Shown: in pieces, positions 15,117 through 23,139 of the stretch
Position numbering within the stretch: the stretch's first letter is position 1
Layout: each line of letters opens with the position of its first letter
From: Flavobacterium limi
GTDB taxonomy: Bacteria; Bacteroidota; Bacteroidia; Flavobacteriales; Flavobacteriaceae
Direction: 5' to 3'
Length of the DNA: 64,000 nucleotides
Assembly: GCF_010645075.1 (NCBI RefSeq)
Contig: NZ_JAADZV010000007.1
Coordinates: 124,001 to 188,000, forward strand
Notes under the pieces: model-generated
Told to the model about the DNA's origin: nothing
The model's database searches: none
Seen by the model: the letters and a program-made list of their open reading frames with translations, nothing else
Translations under genes and position numbers: made by a program

Positions 15117-17558
15117 ATGGAAAGCAAAAGAAGCTACATGCCCATTAAAGTCCTTTTCGGCTATCTTACTCTGGTCGGATTAGTAGTAGTTGTGGGGTGG
15201 TTTTTATATTCTGAAAATGTAGTTTACAATAAATTAGAAGATAAAATTGCCTTTGAAAAAACAAAAATATTAAGGGTCAGCAAGCTTTTTTCGAATGTGT
15301 ATAAAACTGAAAGCTTAGCCCGAAAAACAATTCAGACCAACTCTGAAAAAGATTTTAAAAGCTACCTTATCGAAACAGACTCCCTAAAATCGAGATTAGA
15401 TACACTGAAACAAATTGTTACTACAGATTATCAGAAGGTTTTATTAGACAGTGTTACTTATCTATTATCTGAAAAAACAGAAAACATCAGACAATTAAAA
15501 ACTATAAAAAATAAAGCTGAGGATGAAGTTTCTGTTAATACTGCTATTGACGAAATCACCAAAATGGAGTTCAAACTCCGAAAACTGGAACTTCAGGATT
15601 TTACAAAAAACCCAAATGATTTAGGGAGTTACCAGCGAAATGTACTGCAAAAATATGTTGATTATCTCAATCAGAATATTCCCGATGACAGCACCAATAC
15701 GCTTACCAAACAAGCTTCTGATTCTATTCTGGCCAATTCAAAAAAGCTTTTGAGTGATGTAAAACAAAAAGCAGAGAAGAAAAAGGAATCACTCAATTTT
15801 GAAGAAAACAAACTATTAAAAAATGAAATTGCCATCTCTGAACAGCTCCGAAAAGTACTTCGGATTATTGAGCGGGAAATTATTATCAATTCAATTAAGA
15901 ACAATTCCCTCAAAGAAAAGTCACTTAAAAAAGTAAATGAAATCGTCACTGTTTCAGCTATTGTGGGTCTTTTACTTACTGTTGTTTTCTCTATCATAAT
16001 TGTAAGTGATTATTCGAAATCGCAATTGTATAAAAAACAGCTGGAGATTGCCAATTTTAAAACTAAAAACCTTCTTAAAAGCCGGGAACAGCTCATCTCA
16101 ACAGTAAGTCATGATTTAAAAACACCCTTGAGTACAATTGTGGGATACTCAGAACTTTTAGGCAATTCTGATGTCAACACCAAACAGTCCTATTTTATTA
16201 AGAACATTAAAAACTCTTCTGAATATATTACGCAGCTGGTACAGGATTTACTCGATTTTTCTCAAATAGAAGCCGGAAAAATCACGATTGAAAAAGTTCC
16301 TTTTTTATTACCTGAAATTATTGATGAAGTTGCTAAAAGTATTCAGACGGTTTACAAACAAAAAAATATTGATCTCATCATCAATGTTGATGAAAAGCTG
16401 AACACAAAAATCGTTGGCGATCCGTTTCGCCTGAAACAGATTTTAAGCAACATTATCGGAAATGCTTATAAATTTACTGAACAGGGTTTTATAAGAATCA
16501 GTGCTTATGTTGCTGAAGACAATAATTTTTTTGCCATTACCGTTGAAGATTCAGGTATTGGAATCGAAAAGAAGAACCAGAAACTGGTATTTGAAGAATT
16601 TGCCCAGGCGAATGAAAATATCGAAAAAAAATATGGCGGAACAGGTTTAGGACTTGCCATCTGCCAAAAAATTATTTCCATCTTAGGCGGAAAATTAAAG
16701 CTTGAAAGTACATTTGGAGAAGGAAGTACTTTTAAAATCAAACTGCCACTGTTGTTTGATACGAGTGTAAGCCTGTCAGATCCGGAATCAAAAGGAATTG
16801 TTCCGAACCCTGAAAAATATACTTTTATTGTTCTCGATGATGATATCAATTTGCTGAATTTAACCAGTACTGTTTTAAAACAGCAGGAACATCAGGTTTT
16901 ATCATTTACGAGTGCAGCAGAAGCGTTGGAAGCTATTCAAGATACCGATTTTGATTTCATTATTACAGATATTCAAATGCCTGAAATTGACGGCTTCTTG
17001 TTTGTTAAAAAATTAAAAAGCAAAACGGGTTCCTTTTATAAAAACCAGCCCATTATTGCTATAACAGGGCGAACAGATTTAGATTTTTCTACTTATACGA
17101 ATGCTGGTTTTTCGACAGTGATAAACAAACCCTATTCACCAAAAGTCTTACTTGAAACCATTCAGAAAGTTGTAGACAATACTATAAATTTTGATAATAA
17201 AATTGTAAAAACGGAAGAGGAAATTTCTTCAAAAACATATTCTTTACAAACCTTAAAAGAGTTTTTAGGAAATGATAATGAATCGGCAAAAGAGTTCATC
17301 AGATCATTTATAGAAAGTACAATGCGGAATTTAAAAGCTTTGGAATATGCCGTGCAGAAAAAAAACATAGCCGAAGTAAATGCAATCAGTCATAGAATGG
17401 CTCCTATGTTCAGGCAAATACATGCTCACGAAATTGGGGCAACCCTTAAAATATTAGAACAAAATACTTTGAAGAATTCAGATTTAGAATCTCTTTTGAA
17501 TAATTTAAAAATTAAAATAGATTTCCTTTTTGATGGTTTAAAGAAAGAAGTTCTTTAA
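15117..17558 (+). CDS. Hybrid sensor histidine kinase with receiver and HPt domains
   Basis: 813 residues. TM1 at about 10-27, a long coiled-coil-rich periplasmic sensor region, TM2 at about 275-297, then HisKA with phospho-acceptor His332 (VSHDLKTPLS), a HATPase_c domain (NIIGNAYKF, DSGIGI, GGTGLGLAI), a receiver with Asp618 (FIITDIQMPE, conserved Lys in INKPY) and a C-terminal HPt domain with His759 (AISHRMAPM). The full internal phosphorelay suggests output to a separate response regulator. The gene converges with the sigma-54 activator at 17555-18895, their stops sharing TTAA, so the pair is the likely partner set. The ligand is unknown. Confidence 0.92.
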   Translation: MESKRSYMPIKVLFGYLTLVGLVVVVGWFLYSENVVYNKLEDKIAFEKTKILRVSKLFSNVYKTESLARKTIQTNSEKDFKSYLIETDSLKSRLDTLKQIVTTDYQKVLLDSVTYLLSEKTENIRQLKTIKNKAEDEVSVNTAIDEITKMEFKLRKLELQDFTKNPNDLGSYQRNVLQKYVDYLNQNIPDDSTNTLTKQASDSILANSKKLLSDVKQKAEKKKESLNFEENKLLKNEIAISEQLRKVLRIIEREIIINSIKNNSLKEKSLKKVNEIVTVSAIVGLLLTVVFSIIIVSDYSKSQLYKKQLEIANFKTKNLLKSREQLISTVSHDLKTPLSTIVGYSELLGNSDVNTKQSYFIKNIKNSSEYITQLVQDLLDFSQIEAGKITIEKVPFLLPEIIDEVAKSIQTVYKQKNIDLIINVDEKLNTKIVGDPFRLKQILSNIIGNAYKFTEQGFIRISAYVAEDNNFFAITVEDSGIGIEKKNQKLVFEEFAQANENIEKKYGGTGLGLAICQKIISILGGKLKLESTFGEGSTFKIKLPLLFDTSVSLSDPESKGIVPNPEKYTFIVLDDDINLLNLTSTVLKQQEHQVLSFTSAAEALEAIQDTDFDFIITDIQMPEIDGFLFVKKLKSKTGSFYKNQPIIAITGRTDLDFSTYTNAGFSTVINKPYSPKVLLETIQKVVDNTINFDNKIVKTEEEISSKTYSLQTLKEFLGNDNESAKEFIRSFIESTMRNLKALEYAVQKKNIAEVNAISHRMAPMFRQIHAHEIGATLKILEQNTLKNSDLESLLNNLKIKIDFLFDGLKKEVL

Positions 17559-18895
17559 TCAATATTATACTGCTTCAGTTTGTTGTAAAGTGTTTTTCGG
17601 GTTATTTTTAAAAGCTTTGCCGCTTCAGATTTATTATTTTGAGTTCTGGATAAAGCATGGATAATGGCTTCTTTTTCATTGTCTGACAAAGAAAAACTGC
17701 CTGAAGTACCTGATTTTTCTGTTTGAAAAAACTCAATCGGCAAAACATCACTTTCAATGAAATCTCCCTGAGACAAAAGCGTAGCGCGTTTAATACAATT
17801 TTGAAGTTCTCGTAAATTTCCGGGCCAGCTGTATTTTTGAAAAATGGCCACAACTTCCGGTGAAAATCCGATAATATCTTTATTTAACTGCTGATTTGCT
17901 TTTTCTAAAAAGTAATCTGCAAAGACCATCAAATCTTCTCCTCTGTCTGTTAGTGAAGGCGACTGAATAGAGAATTCATTAATTCTATGGTATAAATCTT
18001 CACGGAAATCCCCATTTTTAACAGCTTCACGCAAATCTTCGTTTGTTGCTGTAATAATCCGGATATCAACATTAATTTCCTTGTTGCTTCCAACCGGTTT
18101 AATTTTTCTTTCCTGAAGTGCCCTTAACAACTGAATTTGATTTTCATAAGAAAGATTTCCTATTTCGTCCAGAAAAATAGTTCCGCCATTCGCTGCTTCA
18201 AAATATCCTGTTTTATCACTGATTGCTCCCGTGAAAGATCCTTTTAAATGTCCGAAGAATTCGCTAGCTGCCAATTCTTTTGGAATCGCACCGCAGTCAA
18301 CAGCTATAAAATTGTTGCTTTTTCTATGGCTTTGCTGATGGATACTTTTGGCTATAATTTCTTTTCCGGTTCCGCTTTCCCCTATAATTAAAACAGACAT
18401 ATCAGTAGGACTAACCAGTTTAATATGTTCTAATAATTTTTTGGAAGCAACAGAAATTCCTTTTACAAATTCATTTTCAACAGGGGCTTGTTTAGCCGGA
18501 ACTCTTTTTTCTTTTACTGTCACTTTTTCAGCCGGATCAGACTGCAAAGCATTGGTAATAACCAATAAAACTTCATCAGGATTAAATGGTTTTGAAATAT
18601 AATCAGATGCTCCGTTTTTTATTGCTTTTACAGCGGTATTTACATCAGAGTAGCCTGTCATGAGTATAACAGGGATTTGAGGATAAGCAGTTTTAAATTC
18701 AGACATTAAAACAATTCCGTCAGCATCAGGCAAACGAAGGTCTGTCAAAATCAAATCGAAAGATTCTTTTTTGATATAGGATCGGGCTTCTTCTGCGGAG
18801 AAAGCAATAGTTACATCAAATGCTTTTTTTACCAGAAACCTTTCCAATAATTTGCAAAATGAAATATCGTCTTCTATTAATAATATCTTCGGCAT
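17555..18895 (-). CDS. Sigma-54-dependent response regulator (NtrC family)
   Basis: 446 residues: receiver domain with phospho-acceptor Asp52 (LILTDLRLPD, Lys in SKPF), an AAA+ sigma-54 interaction domain with Walker A GESGTGKE, the loop GSFTGA (canonical GAFTGA with Ser for Ala) and Walker B GTIFLDEIG, then a Fis-type helix-turn-helix (NKSEAAKLLKITRKTLYNKL). It activates sigma-54 RNA polymerase in response to phosphorylation. It is convergent with the hybrid kinase (4-bp overlap) and lies directly downstream of the four-gene PepSY-like array, whose upstream region has candidate activator sites. A TAATTTTG core word sits at 18947-18954 on its strand. Confidence 0.94.
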   Translation of the reverse strand: MPKILLIEDDISFCKLLERFLVKKAFDVTIAFSAEEARSYIKKESFDLILTDLRLPDADGIVLMSEFKTAYPQIPVILMTGYSDVNTAVKAIKNGASDYISKPFNPDEVLLVITNALQSDPAEKVTVKEKRVPAKQAPVENEFVKGISVASKKLLEHIKLVSPTDMSVLIIGESGTGKEIIAKSIHQQSHRKSNNFIAVDCGAIPKELAASEFFGHLKGSFTGAISDKTGYFEAANGGTIFLDEIGNLSYENQIQLLRALQERKIKPVGSNKEINVDIRIITATNEDLREAVKNGDFREDLYHRINEFSIQSPSLTDRGEDLMVFADYFLEKANQQLNKDIIGFSPEVVAIFQKYSWPGNLRELQNCIKRATLLSQGDFIESDVLPIEFFQTEKSGTSGSFSLSDNEKEAIIHALSRTQNNKSEAAKLLKITRKTLYNKLKQYNID

Positions 18896-18956
18896 GTGCT
18901 TTTTGGGACTTTTTGCTAAAATACCACTATTAATACAGTATTTTCACAAAATTATG

Positions 18957-18993
18957 CAAAAAAAAAAGAGACTGCTGTAAGCAATCTCTTTTT
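18957..18993 (-). terminator. Terminator between PepSY-like array and the NtrC-type regulator
   Basis: Minus-strand AAAAAGAGATTGC pairs with GCAGTCTCTTTTT (one mismatch), followed by a long T run. It should separate the array transcript from the regulator gene. Confidence 0.82.
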
Positions 18994-19022
18994 CACCAAA
19001 AACATAAATCTAATTCACCTAA

Positions 19023-19319
19023 TTATATTTTTAACCAGTTTCCATTGGCATCTGAGTAAACAGTAGCCTTTTGGTCTCCAACTGCTATATCTAATTTGTA
19101 TTCGTTTTTGTCGTTTTTATACGCTTTTTCAAGCACGGCACCAGGATAAGCTGTTTCTAATGCAGTTTTCACAGCTGCCGGAACGTCATCTTTACTAATT
19201 TCAGTATATTCAGACTGAAAAACTACGGAAGTTTTTTGTGGTTGAGCATCAGTAATTGTTGATGCATAGATTGACAAACTTCCAAAAACAATCGCTGCGG
19301 ATAAAATTAACTTTTTCAT
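19023..19319 (-). CDS. PepSY-like small secreted protein, paralogue 4 of the array
   Basis: 98 residues: signal peptide MKKLILSAAIVFGSLSIYAS, then a single PepSY-like domain with 'VPAAVKTALETAYPGA', 'EKAYKNDKNEYKLDI' and the closing 'VYSDANGNWLKI'. Last gene of four tandem paralogues transcribed leftwards. PepSY-like domains in the Bacteroidota are periplasmic; proposed roles are binding or inhibiting other proteins, none proven here. The spacer to the previous paralogue is only 17 bp. Confidence 0.85.
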   Translation of the reverse strand: MKKLILSAAIVFGSLSIYASTITDAQPQKTSVVFQSEYTEISKDDVPAAVKTALETAYPGAVLEKAYKNDKNEYKLDIAVGDQKATVYSDANGNWLKI

Positions 19320-19336
19320 AATGATTTAAATTTTAG

Positions 19337-19633
19337 TTACTTTTTAATTATATTTCCTGATGCATCTGTAAAAACTGTATACTTTTTGTCGCCGTTTGAA
19401 ATTTCCAGTTTATACTCGTTTTTTGCATTTTTATATACCTTCTCGAGTTTAGTGTTTGGAAAAGATTTCTCTGCTGTAGATTTTACAGCTGCCGGAACTG
19501 CATCTGAAGCAACTTCTGTGTATTCATCCTGAAAAATAAAAGAATTAACAGTTGAAATTTTTCTTTCAGAAACAGCTGCCTGAACTGATAAACCTCCCAA
19601 AATAATTGCTGCAGATAAAATTAATTTTTTCAT
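19337..19633 (-). CDS. PepSY-like small secreted protein, paralogue 3 of the array
   Basis: 98 residues with signal peptide MKKLILSAAIILGGLSVQAA and one PepSY-like domain: 'VPAAVKSTAEKSFPNT', 'EKVYKNAKNEYKLEI', 'KYTVFTDASGNIIKK'. Basic, with Lys-rich repeat end. The spacer to the preceding paralogue is 14 bp, which indicates co-transcription. The signal peptides of the array members are nearly the same, while the mature domains diverge, as expected of old tandem duplications kept by selection. Confidence 0.85.
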   Translation of the reverse strand: MKKLILSAAIILGGLSVQAAVSERKISTVNSFIFQDEYTEVASDAVPAAVKSTAEKSFPNTKLEKVYKNAKNEYKLEISNGDKKYTVFTDASGNIIKK

Positions 19634-19647
19634 AATGCCTCTTTTAA

Positions 19648-19935
19648 CTATTTTTTAATGATATTTCCCTTCTCATCTGTGTAAACAGTAGATTTTTCAC
19701 CTCTTACTGTTATTTCGATTTTGTATTCTTTTTTGCTGTTTACGAATGCTTTTTCAAGTTTTACACCTGGATAAGCATTATCTAAACCTGTTTTAATAGC
19801 TGCAGGGACAGCATCAACTTCTTTATAATCGTCCTGGAATATGGATTTAGTAATTACATTTGCAGGACTTGAAGCAAATGCATGAATTGACAAACTTCCT
19901 AAAACTATTGCTGCTGATAAGATTAACTTTTTCAT
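19648..19935 (-). CDS. PepSY-like small secreted protein, paralogue 2 of the array
   Basis: 95 residues with signal peptide MKKLILSAAIVLGSLSIHAF and one PepSY-like domain: 'VPAAIKTGLDNAYPGV', 'EKAFVNSKKEYKIEI', 'STVYTDEKGNIIKK'. It is slightly shorter than its neighbours because of a gap near the domain start (KEVDAVP against EYTEV-x-x-x-VP). Confidence 0.85.
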   Translation of the reverse strand: MKKLILSAAIVLGSLSIHAFASSPANVITKSIFQDDYKEVDAVPAAIKTGLDNAYPGVKLEKAFVNSKKEYKIEITVRGEKSTVYTDEKGNIIKK

Positions 19936-19962
19936 AATAATATGTTTTAAAGATTATTGTGC

Positions 19963-20259
19963 TTATTTTTTGATCCATGTACCGTCTGCATTAGCAAAAA
20001 GATTACCTACTTTATCACCAACACTAACATCTAATTTATATTCTGATTTTGCATTTTTATATGCTTTTGTAAGTACAGCGTCAGGATATGCTTTTTTAAG
20101 TGCGTCCGTAATTGCCGCAGGCACTTCTTCTAATTTAACTTCGGTATATTCGTCCTGAACAGGGATAATTTTTACAATATTATTTGAAATTGGGGAAGTT
20201 GATGCAAATGAAGTTAAACCTCCTAAAACAATTGCGGCTGATAAAAATAAATTTTTCAT
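19963..20259 (-). CDS. PepSY-like small secreted protein, paralogue 1 of the array
   Basis: 98 residues, first gene of the array. Signal peptide MKNLFLSAAIVLGGLTSFAS; domain 'VPAAITDALKKAYPDA', 'TKAYKNAKSEYKLDV', 'NLFANADGTWIKK'. It is the most divergent in the signal region. Its upstream spacer (to 20767) carries a canonical Bacteroidota promoter, a near sigma-54 promoter and repeated TGTGTAA boxes, so control of the array is probably set here. Confidence 0.85.
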   Translation of the reverse strand: MKNLFLSAAIVLGGLTSFASTSPISNNIVKIIPVQDEYTEVKLEEVPAAITDALKKAYPDAVLTKAYKNAKSEYKLDVSVGDKVGNLFANADGTWIKK

Positions 20260-20308
20260 AATGTGTATATTTTAATTAATATTTATAATCGTTTTACACA
20301 TAAAGTAA

Positions 20309-20325
20309 TGAAATTATTGTGCCGG
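20309..20325 (-). promoter_or_regulatory. Candidate sigma-54 (-24/-12) promoter of the PepSY-like array
   Basis: Minus-strand CCGGCACAATAATTTCA fits YTGGCACGRNNNTTGCW at 14 of 17 positions: the GG and CAC of the -24 box are present, but the -12 box reads TTTC in place of TTGC. It lies about 50 bp upstream of the first start codon. The lost G of the -12 GC makes this a weak call; it is supported mainly by the neighbouring sigma-54 activator gene. Confidence 0.33.
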
Positions 20326-20379
20326 AACTAAAACCCCACACATAAACACATGTAAATCCTTGTATTTAAGGAATTTAAA

Positions 20380-20410
20380 CAAATATAAGCTTTTTTAAAA
20401 TTAATAACAA
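20380..20410 (-). promoter_or_regulatory. Bacteroidota-type promoter upstream of the PepSY-like array
   Basis: Minus-strand TTG (20408-20410), 20-bp spacer, then TATATTTG (20380-20387): a full match to TTG-N17-23-TAnnTTTG. It would leave a leader of about 110 nt before the first array gene. Confidence 0.6.
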
Positions 20411-20451
20411 GTGTGTAATTTGTAAAAAAAAGTGTGTAAAATATATACACA
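20409..20451. promoter_or_regulatory. Tandem AAGTGTGTAA boxes with TGTGTA-N7-TACACA palindrome
   Basis: AAGTGTGTAA occurs at 20409-20418 and 20430-20439, a 21-bp (two-turn) period, and the second box forms an inverted repeat TGTGTA (20433-20438) / TACACA (20446-20451). These lie just upstream of the -33 of the housekeeping-type promoter and about 85-125 bp upstream of the sigma-54-like site, the usual range for an enhancer. Related words occur at 20294-20300. Confidence 0.5.
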
Positions 20452-20733
20452 AAAGTGTTTCTGCTTTTATTATATTCTGATTTTGACATCTTAAAGGTGA
20501 TAGATTATATGATAAATTGTAGTATACCATTTGTATAATAAAAATTCATATCTATTCTTTAAAAATACTTAATACGAAATAAAAGATTTTTGAATCCATT
20601 CAAAACCAAAAAGAATTCATAATAAACAGAATAGTAATACAAAAATTACGACCTTAAAAAAATTTTTAACATAATCGCAAACAATTCATAATAATTGTGT
20701 TAGGCCCATGCTTAAATGTTAAAAATTAAATTG

Positions 20734-20741
20734 TAATTTTG
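20734..20741 (+). promoter_or_regulatory. -7 element of the OmpA gene promoter
   Basis: TAATTTTG followed by C matches TAnnTTTG, 27 bp before the ATG. The -33 TTG is not clear (TTA at the right distance). The rest of the 508-bp divergent spacer has no recognisable gene. Confidence 0.45.
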
Positions 20742-20767
20742 CAAAAATTTTAAAATTGGAATATAAA

Positions 20768-22018
20768 ATGAAAAAAATTATACTATTACTTGTTTTACTT
20801 GTAACAGTTGTAACGACTAATGCTCAAACAAACACTGTCGAAAGTTTAACTGATGGAAATTACAACAAATGGTCTGTCGAACTTGCAGGTGGATTTAACA
20901 AGCCACAAAAACCAATGAAATATTTCACAGCACCTATAAACCCTTTTGTTGTTGATTTAGGAGTACGATATATGCTCAATAACAAATTTGGTTTGAAAGC
21001 TGATTTAGGTTACAACAGTTTCCAGGAAGACAAAAACTCACCTTCTTTTGACACTAGATATTATAGATTTGATGTTCAGGGTGTAGCTAATTTAGGAAGA
21101 ATCATGAATTTTGAAACATGGACAAATACTATTGGTTTACTAGCACATACAGGTATTGGCGCGGCATACTTTGAAGACAAAAACTCTTCATTAGATGACA
21201 ATATGCTGAATTTTATTATTGGTATAACTGGTCAGGTTAAACTTTCAAACAAATTGGTTTTGACTGGGGATTTTTCAACTATCATGAATGGTTTTCAAGG
21301 CTACACATACGATGCAGCCGGAATAAATCAGGACAAAGGTTTGAGCGGAGCTCTGCTTAATGGTACTATAGGTTTGACATTATACTTGGGTAAAAATGAA
21401 AAACATGCTGACTGGGTTACTCTTATTGACAATGATACATTTGCTCAAAGAGAAAGAATTGACAACCTTGAAAAAATGTTAATCGACAGTGATAAAGATG
21501 GCGTAGCTGATTATTTAGATTTAGAGCCTAATACAATTGCCGGACTTTTGGTAGATTCAAAAGGAAGAGCTGTGGATTTAAACAACAATGGTGTTCCTGA
21601 CGAATTGGAAGGTTACTTAACTAGAACTTATGGAAATAAATCTGATGCTCCGGTAAGCGATAAAGAATCAATAACAAACTTAGTTAACGGAGGTTATGTT
21701 GCGGCTTATTTTGATTTCAACAAATCTACTCCAACCGATTCTTCAATGGATGGTATTAATTTTGTACTAAATTATTTAAGAAATAATCCTTCAGCTTCTG
21801 TTGATATTACTGGTTATGCTGATGAAATTGGTAATGCTTCATATAATGAAAAATTAGCTGTCGAAAGAGCTAACAATGTAAAAGATATTCTTCTTAAAGC
21901 AAAAATTGCTCCTGAAAGAATAAATGTAATTAGTGGCGGTGTAGATACTTCTGTGGATAAAGAATCTGCTACTGCAAGAAAATTAGTAAGAAGAGTTACT
22001 TTTAAACTAAAAGACTAA
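20768..22018 (+). CDS. OmpA family outer-membrane protein
   Basis: 416 residues from ATG 20768; the in-frame TTG at 20756 is rejected because the signal peptide (MKKIILLLVLLVTVVTTNAQ) begins at the ATG. An N-terminal eight-strand-type beta-barrel (about 25-215) is followed by a thrombospondin-3-like calcium motif (DSDKDGVADYLDLEPN, about 240-256), and a C-terminal OmpA domain that binds peptidoglycan (AYFDFNKSTP ... VDITGYADEIGNASYNEKLAVERANNV, landmarks at about 315-375). It ties outer membrane to cell wall. A strong bidirectional terminator follows. Confidence 0.93.
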   Translation: MKKIILLLVLLVTVVTTNAQTNTVESLTDGNYNKWSVELAGGFNKPQKPMKYFTAPINPFVVDLGVRYMLNNKFGLKADLGYNSFQEDKNSPSFDTRYYRFDVQGVANLGRIMNFETWTNTIGLLAHTGIGAAYFEDKNSSLDDNMLNFIIGITGQVKLSNKLVLTGDFSTIMNGFQGYTYDAAGINQDKGLSGALLNGTIGLTLYLGKNEKHADWVTLIDNDTFAQRERIDNLEKMLIDSDKDGVADYLDLEPNTIAGLLVDSKGRAVDLNNNGVPDELEGYLTRTYGNKSDAPVSDKESITNLVNGGYVAAYFDFNKSTPTDSSMDGINFVLNYLRNNPSASVDITGYADEIGNASYNEKLAVERANNVKDILLKAKIAPERINVISGGVDTSVDKESATARKLVRRVTFKLKD

Positions 22019-22040
22019 TTAAGTTTAAAAAAATAAAAAA

Positions 22041-22070
22041 AGCTACATCATATCGATGTAGCTTTTTTTT
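22041..22070 (+). terminator. Terminator after ompA-family gene
   Basis: AGCTACATC / GATGTAGCT stem (22041-22049, 22055-22063) with an A-rich left flank and eight T on the right. Confidence 0.92.
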
Positions 22071-22122
22071 GTCACTCCATAGACTAAATAAAATATATTA
22101 GTTTAATGCAATAGCGTTCCAT

Positions 22123-22145
22123 AAAAAAACCTCATATCATGAGGT
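22123..22145 (-). terminator. Terminator after the leucine-rich-repeat gene
   Basis: Minus-strand ACCTCAT-GAT-ATGAGGT hairpin followed by seven T, 36 bp past the stop. Confidence 0.88.
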
Positions 22146-22180
22146 CTGATAATATTTATCTGCTAATTTGAATTATTACT

Positions 22181-23083
22181 TTAAAAATAAATAGCTGTAT
22201 CAGGCATTAAGATTTTCAGGCCAGCAATAGTCTCTTTACTCATAGGATTACCAACCAAAACCAGAGTTTTGAGTTTTTTTAAATACCGAAGTTGTTCCGG
22301 CAGTTCTTTTAGTTTATTATTGGCCAAATTCATACTTACAACATTTTCAAGTCCCTTAATTTTTGGAGAAATCTGAGTTATAGCGTTATCACTTATATTT
22401 AGATACTCTATATTTTTAGATTGAAATATTGTTTCAGGAACTTTTACAATACGGTTTTTTTGTAATTCTAAATACTTTAAATATTTTGGCAATTTTAGCT
22501 CCCCTAAATCATTAATTTGATTGGCTGAGAGGTTCAGATATTTTAAGTTTTTTATCTTGTCTAAACGGTCTGAAACGTAACTTATCTGATTACTATGCAG
22601 GTTAATCTCCTCCAAAGAAGGTATACTTAACAATGCCTCAGGAAAGACACTTAAATTATTAGAATCAAAATGTACAATTTTCAAATTTTGAAGTTTTGAA
22701 ATTTCTGAATTTATAACATTCAAATTATTAAGGTTCATCGATAATGTTTTTAGCTTTTTTAATTCGCCAATTTCATCCGGAATAAATTTAATACTGTTTT
22801 CATTTACATTTAAAATTTCGAGCTGCTTTAGAGAGAATATTACTTTATCCATTTTCTCTAAATGATTCGCCATTATATTTAGAAAAAACAATGAATCCAT
22901 TCTCACAAGATCAGGGGGAAGATTGTATAATCCTTTATTTCTAAAACTCATACTGTAAACCGTCTTTTTACTTAATAGTGCCACATCAATATCGGTATAG
23001 GTAGGATATTTTAACGGATCAATCTGTGCTGCTGCATTTGAAACCGAAAAAACAATTGCAATAAATAAAAGTATATTTTTCAT
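22181..23083 (-). CDS. Secreted leucine-rich-repeat protein
   Basis: 300 residues: signal peptide (NILLFIAIVFSVSNAAAQ) then about nine leucine-rich repeats of 23 residues (residues about 60-290) with the pattern L-x-x-L-x-x-L-x-L-x-x-N-x-(L/I)-x-x-(L/I)-P, for example 'LKYLNLSANQINDLGE' and 'NVVSMNLANNKLKELPE'. No catalytic domain, lipobox or T9SS sorting domain is present, so it is likely periplasmic and binds protein partners. It sits after the PhoX-family gene with a 56-bp spacer and may share its transcript. Confidence 0.88.
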   Translation of the reverse strand: MKNILLFIAIVFSVSNAAAQIDPLKYPTYTDIDVALLSKKTVYSMSFRNKGLYNLPPDLVRMDSLFFLNIMANHLEKMDKVIFSLKQLEILNVNENSIKFIPDEIGELKKLKTLSMNLNNLNVINSEISKLQNLKIVHFDSNNLSVFPEALLSIPSLEEINLHSNQISYVSDRLDKIKNLKYLNLSANQINDLGELKLPKYLKYLELQKNRIVKVPETIFQSKNIEYLNISDNAITQISPKIKGLENVVSMNLANNKLKELPEQLRYLKKLKTLVLVGNPMSKETIAGLKILMPDTAIYF

Positions 23084-23139
23084 AAAATATAAAAGCTGCC
23101 GGCAGTGAAATGCCGGCAGCTAAAAGATAAAATTGGTAC

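Noticed and set aside
20260..20767. A gene in the 508-bp divergent spacer.
   Set aside because: No frame with protein-like composition; the space is explained by promoter and repeat motifs.
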